Positions 1 to 4,551 of a stretch of DNA of 6,079 bases are shown piece by piece; within the stretch, counting starts at the first letter, position 1; each line of letters starts with the position of its first letter. The notes below the pieces were generated by a model, which saw nothing but the letters and a program-made list of their open reading frames with translations, ran no database searches and was not told the DNA's origin. The translations under genes and the position numbers were made by a program. The stretch comes from Ardenticatenales bacterium (GTDB lineage: Bacteria > Chloroflexota > Anaerolineae > Ardenticatenales > Ardenticatenaceae): positions 1-6,079 of the forward strand of contig JACCSL010000536.1 in the NCBI GenBank assembly GCA_013812995.1, in the 5' to 3' direction.

Positions 1-2
1 GG

Positions 3-242
3 CGAGCGCAGGTCATTCGCACCGAATGTGAGCAGTTATCCCTAGCAACGTTATGTCAGCAGGTCCGCCAGGCCCTTCAGACAGGGGATCGGATAGGGAT
101 ATGGCTCTATGCCCAATGCCTACGTCCGCGCCTGGGTCATGCAGCAGACGGGACGTCACCCCATCTGGCTGAACTCAGGGACTTGTGGGAGGTGCTTCAA
201 GCCGCCGTCGAGCCCACACCCCACCTGGCCCCAACCCACTAA
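3..242 (+). CDS. 3' end of an unrecognised protein (partial, 5' end outside window)
   Basis: A frame open from the left edge runs for 79 codons to a TAA at 240-242. The other two forward frames close within the first 45 bases. The visible peptide starts RAQVIRTECEQLSLATL, contains an amphipathic stretch ending LAELRDLWEVLQAAVE, and finishes with a proline-rich tail (PTPHLAPTH). I do not recognise a family, and no catalytic motif or membrane segment is visible. It ends 47 bases before the start of the Rieske oxidoreductase on the same strand, so the two could be co-transcribed. Because the start is missing and the fragment is short, it could be a chance open frame. Sensible composition and the close spacing to a strong ribosome binding site favour a real gene. 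Confidence 0.45.
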   Translation, partial: RAQVIRTECEQLSLATLCQQVRQALQTGDRIGIWLYAQCLRPRLGHAADGTSPHLAELRDLWEVLQAAVEPTPHLAPTH

Positions 243-277
243 ACCCGGCGGGCGTTCGCGCCCCTCACCCTCAACCC

Positions 278-283
278 AAGGAG
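278..283 (+). promoter_or_regulatory. Ribosome binding site AAGGAG of the Rieske oxidoreductase
   Basis: AAGGAG lies six bases before the ATG at 290. It decides the start: the frame is open back to 185, but the upstream candidates lack a comparable site, and the extra 35 residues (a proline- and arginine-rich stretch) look non-coding and would overlap the end of the preceding reading frame. Confidence 0.85.
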
Positions 284-289
284 ACACAC

Positions 290-1867
290 ATGGAAAACGA
301 TTCGGGACAGAGCACCTCGCTCTGGATGGCAAGCACCTCTCTACCAAACTCCGTCATGCCTTTGACGCAGGACATCGAGACCGATGTTTGTGTCGTAGGG
401 GCAGGCATCGCGGGCATGACGACGGCCTACCTGCTCCGCCGCGCGGGCAAGCGCGTGGTCGTGCTGGATGATGGCCCCGTCGGGGGTGGTGAGACCGGGC
501 GCACGACCGCCCACCTGGCAAATGCCATTGACGACCGCTACTGCGAGATCGAGCGGCTGCATGGCGAGCGCGGCGCACGGCTGGCCGCTGAGAGTCATAC
601 GGCGGCTATCGCGCAGATTGAGGCCATCGTGCGCGAGGAGCAGATCGACTGTGACTTTGCGCGCCTGGATGGCTACCTATTCCTCGGGCCTGGCGATCCT
701 CCAAGTCTCCTGGAAGAGGAGTTCGCGGCAGCGCAGCGGGCGGGGCTTCCCGTGCGCTGGGTGGAGCGTGCGCCCTTGGCTGCCTTCGATACGGGGCGCT
801 GTCTCTGCTTCCCGGACCAGGGGCAGTTTCATCCCCTCCAATACCTGGCCGGAGTGACGGCGGCCCTGGAGCAGGCAGGCGGATTGCTCTTCACCCACAC
901 CCATGTCACTGACATCGAAGAGGAGAAGAGCCTTTGCCGTGTGAAGGGTGCTGGGTTTACGGTCAGCGCCAGAGATGTCGTCGTGGCAACCAACTCCCCG
1001 ATCAACAATCTGGTCGTGTTGCATACCAAACAGGCTCCGTATCGCACCTATGTAATTGGCCTCCGGGTGCCGGCGGGCTCGGTAACACAGGCGCTCTATT
1101 GGGATACGTGCGACCCCTACCATTATGTGCGGCTCCAGTCCTTCTCTACCTCTAACACTCCGCCCAACGAAGATAAAACAGGCTACAACCTCCTGATCGT
1201 GGGTGGTGAAGATCACAAGACGGGACAGGCCGACGATGGCGAGCAGCGCTTCGCCCGCCTCGAAGCGTGGACGCGCGAGCGCTTCAAGGTGGCCGAGAAC
1301 GTCGAGTTCCGATGGTCCGGTCAGGTAATGGAGACGGTGGACGGGCTAGCATTTATTGGGCGCAATCCGCTTGGCAGCGAGCATGTTTATATCGTCACAG
1401 GAGACTCGGGGATGGGCATGACGCATGGCACCATTGCGGGCATCCTGCTCACGGACCTCATCACGGGACGGGACAATGAGTGGGCCACGCTCTACGATCC
1501 CCGGCGGCTCACACCGGGCGCGCTTGGTACTTTTCTGAGAGAGAATCTGAACGTGGCGGTCCAGTACAAGGACTGGCTCACGCCGGGCGATGATCCCGCG
1601 CAGATTCCACCAGGGAGTGGGACAGTCATCCGCCGGGGGTTGCTGAAGGTAGCCGCCTACCGAGATGAACAAGGCGTACTGCACGAGCATTCGGCCAGCT
1701 GCACCCATCTGGGCTGTATCGTGGCGTGGAATTCAGAGGAAAAGACATGGGACTGTCCCTGTCACGGCGCTCGCTATGACCCCTATGGCAAAGTTGTCAC
1801 CGGCCCCGCCACTGATCCCTTAGCGCCTGTCGGTCAGCGGCGTGTTGAGCCAGGGTCCGGTGCATAA
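290..1867 (+). CDS. FAD-dependent oxidoreductase with C-terminal Rieske [2Fe-2S] domain
   Basis: This 525-residue protein fuses a DAO-type FAD oxidoreductase to a Rieske iron-sulfur domain, the architecture of B. subtilis YhfW-like proteins. Residues 32-61 form the dinucleotide-binding fold, with GAGIAG at 37-42 and an acidic residue (D60) at the end of the second strand to bind the FAD ribose. GETGRTTAHL follows shortly after, as is typical of the family. The segment FIGRNPL...VYIVTGDSGMGMTHG is the C-terminal FAD-contacting region. The Rieske domain near the C-terminus has ligands C471, H473, C489 and H492 in CTHLGC and CPCH. C476 and C491 could form the disulfide seen in high-potential Rieske centres. 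No signal peptide or membrane segment is visible, so it is probably cytoplasmic. The family probably moves electrons between an amine or other small substrate, FAD and the cluster, but the substrate is unknown. The ATG at 290 was chosen for its AAGGAG site. Confidence 0.93.
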   Translation: MENDSGQSTSLWMASTSLPNSVMPLTQDIETDVCVVGAGIAGMTTAYLLRRAGKRVVVLDDGPVGGGETGRTTAHLANAIDDRYCEIERLHGERGARLAAESHTAAIAQIEAIVREEQIDCDFARLDGYLFLGPGDPPSLLEEEFAAAQRAGLPVRWVERAPLAAFDTGRCLCFPDQGQFHPLQYLAGVTAALEQAGGLLFTHTHVTDIEEEKSLCRVKGAGFTVSARDVVVATNSPINNLVVLHTKQAPYRTYVIGLRVPAGSVTQALYWDTCDPYHYVRLQSFSTSNTPPNEDKTGYNLLIVGGEDHKTGQADDGEQRFARLEAWTRERFKVAENVEFRWSGQVMETVDGLAFIGRNPLGSEHVYIVTGDSGMGMTHGTIAGILLTDLITGRDNEWATLYDPRRLTPGALGTFLRENLNVAVQYKDWLTPGDDPAQIPPGSGTVIRRGLLKVAAYRDEQGVLHEHSASCTHLGCIVAWNSEEKTWDCPCHGARYDPYGKVVTGPATDPLAPVGQRRVEPGSGA

Positions 1868-2055
1868 GCGTGGCATGCTTGGTGCTGCTCGGGCCACCTG
1901 GCGCAGCTCCTGGCACCACCCGCCCCGCCATCAACCCGGCTGAACCTTACGGTGCGGGAGCAAGTCTTACAGACGTAAGGGCGCGAAAGCCCAGTGGCTT
2001 TAGGATACTGCGTGAAATCCGCGCCCCATTTGGCAGCAAGGACAGGAAAGATTTT
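1868..2055. other. Non-coding gap between the oxidoreductase and the IS, with RNA-like folding
   Basis: I see no convincing gene here. An 89-codon plus-strand frame (1870-2139) and an open minus-strand frame both cross the region, but neither resembles a known protein, and the plus frame runs through the IS end and the transposase ribosome binding site. The right half contains nested complementary segments. GGGCGC (1979-1984) pairs with GCGCCC (2021-2026), enclosing AAAGCC/GGCTTT (1986-1991 with 1996-2001) and GGAT/ATCC (2003-2006 with 2017-2020). CCTTAC (1945-1950) can also pair with GTAAGG (1975-1980), competing for 1979-1980. There is no T tract, so it is not a standard terminator. It could be the remnant 3' end of another mobile element. 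The boundary at 2055 is set by the IS terminal repeat. Confidence 0.5.
1979..2026 (+). other. Possible structured RNA: compact three-way junction
   Basis: Within 48 bases, a 6-bp outer stem (1979-1984 with 2021-2026) encloses a 6-bp hairpin with a CAGT loop (1986-2001). A second hairpin of 4 bp with a 10-base loop (2003-2020) follows. Only one unpaired base separates the outer stem from the first hairpin, and one more separates the two hairpins. The dense pairing is seen directly. That it is transcribed and functional is inference. Similar folded 3' ends occur in IS200/IS605-TnpB elements, but I see no tnpB here and cannot confirm the resemblance. Confidence 0.3.
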
Positions 2056-2079
2056 GGGTGTGTTTCAAATGAGTTGAGG
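2056..2079 (+). repeat. IS left terminal inverted repeat
   Basis: This 24-bp repeat beginning GGGTGTGTTTCA matches the reverse complement of 3633-3656, with mismatches at positions 13, 14 and 23. Its inner part, TGAGTTGAGG, belongs to a second, separate inverted repeat with the transposase start region and contains a plausible -35 hexamer. Confidence 0.9.
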
Positions 2080-2102
2080 GTCAAAGGCGAGTCCTGTAGA
2101 GT
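2074..2102 (+). promoter_or_regulatory. Candidate transposase promoter
   Basis: TTGAGG (2074-2079) and TAGAGT (2097-2102) are separated by 17 bases, and each matches the sigma-70-type consensus at four of six positions. The -35 box lies in the inner part of the left terminal repeat, as in many insertion sequences. Transcription would start near 2109, after the first arm of the 14-bp inverted repeat and before the ribosome binding site. Weak boxes of this kind arise by chance, so the position supports the call more than the sequence does. Confidence 0.35.
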
Positions 2103-2121
2103 AAGGTCGCAACAACCACTC

Positions 2122-2127
2122 AGGAGG
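2122..2127 (+). promoter_or_regulatory. Ribosome binding site AGGAGG of the transposase
   Basis: A perfect AGGAGG lies eight bases before the ATG at 2136 and fixes the N-terminus of the transposase. It falls in the loop of the start-codon stem formed by 2070-2083 and 2137-2150. Confidence 0.85.
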
Positions 2128-2135
2128 AAACGGAG

Positions 2136-3630
2136 ATGACCCTCAACTCACAGGGGATTATACAGGAAGTGCGGCAGGAATTTGAAGTCATCTTGAGCTA
2201 TGTGACGGGGGAGGAAGCGCAACAGGCGCGCGCGGATGAAATCAAGCGGGGACTATTGCGGCGCTTGCTGGGACTAGGCGGGCGGCTGTTGCTGCTGTTT
2301 TTCATTCAGCGGGCCGCCACCTACCCACGCACGGGGCAGACGAGCACCCAAGGGGAAGCGATCCCCTATCAAGGGCAACGCACGCGCCATTACTTCTCCA
2401 TTTTTGGGAAGCTGGCGGTGCCGCGTCCCTACTTTTTATCAGGCGGGGGTGGGCGGCGCGAGTCCGCTGGATGGCGAGTTCAGTCTGGGAGCAGACTGTT
2501 ATTCAGAACCCCTGCGGGACATGGTGGAAGAGTTAGCTGTCTGTATGACGTATGAGAAAGCGTGCCACTTTGTGGCCCGTTATTTTGGTCACTCGCTTTC
2601 GACACGGACGGTGCAACGGTTGGTGGCGCAGGATGCCAGCGCGGTGCTGGCCTATTATGAGCAGCGCCCGGCCCCCAACGTGAGTGAAGAAGGAAGTATT
2701 TTGGTCATTCAAGGCGATGGCAAGGGGGTCCCCTTGGTGCGGCCTGCCGCCGCCGCGCGCAAAGTCCGCCTGGGGCGTGGCGAAAAACGTAACCAGAAGA
2801 AAGAGGCCATCGTGACGACCGGCTACACGGTAGCGCCCTACCCGCGCACGGCGGATGAGTTCATTGAGGCACTCTGCGCCCCTGTGCCCACCGCTGAAGC
2901 CGCCTTGGCAACGGAGCGCCCCGCGCCACAGCACAAACACCTGTGGGCCACCTTAGACGGCAAAGAGGCGGCGTTGGAGCGCCTGCAACGCACCATTCGC
3001 GTGCGCCAGGGCAGCCATATCACGCATCAAATCGCGCTGTGTGACGGCTGTGAGGCGCTTCAGCAACGGCTGCAAGAGGCGTTTCCTGACTTCACGCTGA
3101 TTCTGGACGTGATTCATGTCAGCGAGTACCTCTGGAAGGCCGCGACCGCCTTGTGGGGAGAATGCGACGAGCCGCGTATCCCGTGGGTGAAGACGCACCT
3201 GCACACCCTGCTCGCGGGACAAACCGCCCAGGTGGTGCAAGCCTTGCGGGACCAAGCCAGCCAGCCCGAATGCAGTACCCAGGCGCACCGCCACCTCTCC
3301 CAGAGCGCCGCTTACTTCGCGCGTAATGCCCCCTACATGGCCTATGATGACTATCTCGCGCACGGCTGGCCCATTGCCTCGGGCGTCATTGAGGGCGCGT
3401 GTCGTCACCTCGTCAAGGATCGATTTGAACTCTCTGGGATGCGCTGGACCCAAGACGGCGCGGAACACCTGCTCCGCTTGCGTGCTGTTCATGAGAATGG
3501 CGATTGGAACACCTATCATGCCTTCCGTCACCGCCAACGCCATGCCCAACTTTACGGCTCTCCTTTCCCAGGCCACCCTGTCCCTGAAGCGCTACTGCTT
3601 GAGTCCCATACCTTGCCCTTGGCCGCCTAG
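2136..3630 (+). pseudogene. ISKra4-family DDE transposase, frameshifted at a T5 run
   Basis: The enzyme would cut and join the IS ends. The first frame (2136-2555) encodes MTLNSQGIIQEV...HYFSIFGKLAVPRPYF and then turns to nonsense. The second frame takes over in the T5 run at 2433-2437 with YQAGVGGASPLDGEFSLGADCYSE and runs to TAG at 3628-3630. Dropping one T gives a continuous protein of 497 residues, about the normal family length. In that numbering the DDE residues are probably D194 (IQGDGKGVPLV, codon 2716-2718), D324 (LILDVIHVSEYLWKAA, 3106-3108) and E419 (SGVIEGACRHLVKDRFELSGMRW, 3391-3393). All three are intact, as are the N-terminal region and the C-terminus. The second frame has no good start of its own, only a TTG at 2404. 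The single extra T is most simply an inactivating indel or a sequencing error. A +1 slip of tRNA-Phe from UUU to UUU before the UUA codon is mechanically possible. Confidence 0.88.
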
Positions 3631-3632
3631 CT

Positions 3633-3656
3633 CTTCAACTCAGATGAAACACACCC
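3633..3656 (-). repeat. IS right terminal inverted repeat
   Basis: Read on the minus strand, this 24-bp segment begins GGGTGTGTTTCA and matches the left terminal repeat at 21 of 24 positions. It starts two bases after the transposase stop codon. On the minus strand it also supplies the last residues (GVFHLS) and the stop of the truncated lipoprotein frame. Confidence 0.9.
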
Positions 3657-3944
3657 GTGACAATTAAGCCCTGGGAAGGATACCAGAATTGCACAGCCAA
3701 CTGCTTGGCCTCGACATCCTGTTTGTAAGTCGCTTGATACAACCCAGGCTCCCCAAAACATTCCAAAACCCTATCGGCGGACGGCTGTACTTCTTCCCAT
3801 CTCACATCAATTGCCACCATCTCGCCCCCGCGAGATTCGGCAAAATACAGTTTGCCTTGATATTCCCAGCTGAACGCGTAATGTTCACCGCCAAATTCAT
3901 GCAGTTCAATGCTTGAGTGGGGTATGTTATAGGTAGTTTCTATC

Positions 3945-3953
3945 CATTCAGGC
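3945..3953 (+). repeat. MITE target duplication, left copy
   Basis: CATTCAGGC directly abuts the left end of the MITE-like element and matches CTTTCAGGC at 4238-4246 in eight of nine positions. The single difference implies the insertion is not very recent. Confidence 0.75.
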
Positions 3954-3992
3954 CATCGGTAACAACTTAAGAAAACTGGCTGTCTGTCAAAT
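3954..3992 (+). repeat. MITE left terminal inverted repeat
   Basis: This 39-bp end begins CATCGGTAACAACTTAAG and finishes CTGTCAAAT. It aligns without gaps to the reverse complement of 4199-4237, matching at about 29 of 39 positions, with nearly all mismatches in a 12-bp central block. Confidence 0.85.
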
Positions 3993-4115
3993 GCGGTCCG
4001 AGCAACCCGTCATTCTGCGCTGCCAAAGGCGGTAGGGGGCATTAGGCGGCATGCTAGCCTGGGGCCTTTTGGTAAATTGAGCATGAACAAGGGTCAGCCA
4101 GGGTACTACCAGAAG

Positions 4116-4147
4116 GTCACAAGAAATGCACGGGTTAACCTTGTGAC
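4116..4147. repeat. Inverted repeat inside the MITE
   Basis: GTCACAAG (4116-4123) and CTTGTGAC (4140-4147) are perfectly complementary across 16 bases. They could form a hairpin or be a two-fold protein site. A second short hairpin, GCGAGA/TCTCGC, lies at 4176-4189. Their role is unknown. Confidence 0.45.
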
Positions 4148-4198
4148 AAATTGCTTCGGTGGGATGGTGCTCTTAGCGAGAAATCTCGCCCAATTGTG

Positions 4199-4237
4199 AT
4201 TTGACAGTCGGCTCAAAACCTTAAGTTGTTACTGATG
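4199..4237 (-). repeat. MITE right terminal inverted repeat
   Basis: Read on the minus strand it begins CATCAGTAACAACTTAAG and ends CTGTCAAAT, mirroring the left end. It supplies the codons SISNNLRF and the premature TGA (4215-4213) that end the lipoprotein frame. Confidence 0.85.
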
Positions 4238-4246
4238 CTTTCAGGC
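4238..4246 (+). repeat. MITE target duplication, right copy
   Basis: CTTTCAGGC directly abuts the right end of the element and matches the left copy at 3945-3953 in eight of nine positions. Confidence 0.75.
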
Positions 4247-4436
4247 ATGGTTTCGGGCTGGAGGTCACCAAAACTCAATATCTGAAGGGAGCTTTCCAGG
4301 ATTTGCTCACAGCTTATCGGTTGGCCGGGAGCCTGGCAGGCTGCTGTCAATCCCAGGAGAAGCCAGAGTGTGAGCAATAGATATACTTTTGGCATTTGCC
4401 AACCAGCCTCGTACCTGGATTGGTATGGTGAAGTTT

Positions 4437-4501
4437 GTTTGCAGTTCCGCCTTCAGGCAGGCATCTCGGCGCACGGCTTGGCTGAAGCCGGAACTACAAA
4501 C
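4437..4501. repeat. REP-like intergenic palindrome
   Basis: Two 20-base arms (4437-4456 and 4482-4501) are complementary at 18 positions, with cores AGTTCCG-C-CTTCAG and CTGAAGCCGGAACT. Pairing continues inward imperfectly for six more base pairs, leaving a loop of about 13 bases around CTCGGCGCA. The palindrome lies between the lipoprotein start and the end of pgl. It lacks a T tract on either strand, so it is not a standard terminator. Similar AGTTCCGGCTTCAG palindromes are, as far as I recall, scattered through some Chloroflexota genomes, but copy number here cannot be judged from one instance. In a transcript running from pgl it could stabilise the 3' end or reduce read-through. Confidence 0.65.
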
Positions 4502-4504
4502 CAC

Positions 4505-4548
4505 CTCCTCCGCTCCTCCGCTCCTCCGCTCCAACGCTCCAACGCTCC
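4505..4548. repeat. Tandem repeat of an 8-bp unit, 5.5 copies
   Basis: Three copies of CTCCTCCG are followed by two of CTCCAACG and a half unit CTCC. The repeat starts three bases after the palindrome and ends three bases before the pgl stop codon. On the pgl strand it reads as a GGAG-rich track with repeated Shine-Dalgarno-like cores but no start codon at useful spacing. Such arrays change copy number easily by slippage. Confidence 0.8.
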
Positions 4549-4551
4549 CTG

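Larger units (their letters stand above)
2070..2150 (+). promoter_or_regulatory. 14-bp inverted repeat spanning the transposase start codon
   Basis: TGAGTTGAGGGTCA (2070-2083) is the perfect reverse complement of TGACCCTCAACTCA (2137-2150). The second arm covers the last two bases of the transposase ATG (2136-2138) and the next four codons. An RNA started outside the IS would contain both arms and could hide the start codon. An RNA started from the candidate internal promoter would lack the first arm. IS10 and IS50 are known to block translation of read-through transcripts in this general way. Here it is inferred from sequence only. The second arm may alternatively be an extra transposase binding site, since TCAACTCA also occurs in the right terminal repeat. 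Confidence 0.5.
2056..3656 (+). mobile_element. ISKra4-like insertion sequence, 1601 bp, probably inactive
   Basis: The element is bounded by 24-bp imperfect terminal inverted repeats (2056-2079 and 3633-3656, 21 of 24 identical) that start GGGTGTGTTTCA at each end. Similarity stops sharply outside both ends, which fixes the boundaries. It carries one transposase gene filling almost the whole interior; the stop codon lies two bases before the right repeat. The transposase sequence places it in the ISKra4 family. No direct repeat is visible: the left flank ends GAAAGATTTT and the right flank begins GTGACAATTA. Some ISKra4-family groups are described without target duplication, but a deletion next to the element is an alternative. 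On the right it interrupts a minus-strand lipoprotein gene whose remainder is not recognisable on the left. The transposase is frameshifted, so autonomous movement is unlikely unless the shift is suppressed. Confidence 0.9.
3954..4237. mobile_element. MITE-like non-autonomous element, 284 bp, inserted in the lipoprotein gene
   Basis: The element has terminal inverted repeats of 39 bp (3954-3992 and 4199-4237). The outer 18 bp match at 17 positions (CATC, A or G, then GTAACAACTTAAG) and the innermost 9 bp match fully (CTGTCAAAT). The 12 bp between them are mostly different. It is flanked by a 9-bp direct repeat with one mismatch. Excising it with one repeat copy restores the lipoprotein frame. 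No open reading frame of useful length lies inside, so it must have relied on a transposase encoded elsewhere. Its ends are unlike those of the adjacent IS (GGGTGTGTTTCA), so that element is probably not its partner. The interior has two further small hairpins (GTCACAAG/CTTGTGAC and GCGAGA/TCTCGC). I cannot assign the parent IS family; a 9-bp duplication fits several. Confidence 0.85.
3657..4395 (-). pseudogene. Small secreted lipoprotein gene, split by a MITE and truncated by the IS
   Basis: The gene starts at ATG 4395-4393 with a lipoprotein signal peptide, MPKVYLLLTLWLLLGLTAAC, where C20 is the probable lipidated cysteine, so the product would be anchored outside the cytoplasmic membrane. 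Coding continues to SFGDLQPETMPE and then enters the MITE, where it stops at 4213-4215 after 60 residues. On the far side the frame resumes as PEWIETTYNIPHSSIELHEF, continues GGEHYAFSWEYQGKLYFAE and later VLECFGEPGLYQATYKQD, and reaches FWYPSQGLIVT at the IS edge. Removing the MITE and one 9-bp copy joins the halves in frame (QPETMPEWIETTYN), giving about 148 codons before the IS. An internal ATG at 3820 begins a 61-codon leftover frame that is not a separate gene. The family resembles small chloroflexal lipoproteins by impression only, and the function is unknown. It lies downstream of pgl on the same strand, with a weak GAGG 11 bases before the start. Confidence 0.85.

Noticed and set aside
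185..289. A 35-residue N-terminal extension of the Rieske oxidoreductase
   Set aside because: The extension is proline- and arginine-rich and lies upstream of a strong AAGGAG, and the ATG at 290 starts a normal N-terminus shortly before the FAD-binding fold.
1870..2139. An 89-codon plus-strand reading frame between the oxidoreductase and the transposase
   Set aside because: It crosses the IS terminal repeat, the candidate promoter and the transposase ribosome binding site, has no ribosome binding site of its own, and resembles no protein I know.
2430..2438. A programmed -1 frameshift site of the usual IS type
   Set aside because: A -1 shift would enter the wrong frame. A +1 (or -2) shift is needed, and the site lacks the X XXY YYZ pattern in the zero frame.
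2404..3630. An independent second transposase gene
   Set aside because: Its only early start is a TTG inside the first frame, and its first residues are out of register with the family. The family sequence is recovered by joining the two frames at the T5 run.
3635..3820. A separate 61-residue minus-strand gene
   Set aside because: The same frame continues upstream with clearly related coding sequence to the MITE edge, so this is the 3' remainder of the disrupted lipoprotein gene.
3954..4237. The MITE as a derivative of the neighbouring ISKra4-like element
   Set aside because: The ends differ completely (CATC plus GTAACAACTTAAG against GGGTGTGTTTCA), and only the MITE shows a 9-bp duplication.
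4437..4501. A Rho-independent terminator for pgl
   Set aside because: The stem is strong, but no run of T follows it on either strand.
4505..4548. A CRISPR array
   Set aside because: The unit is only 8 bp, is directly tandem and has no spacers. No repeat-spacer pattern occurs elsewhere in the window.
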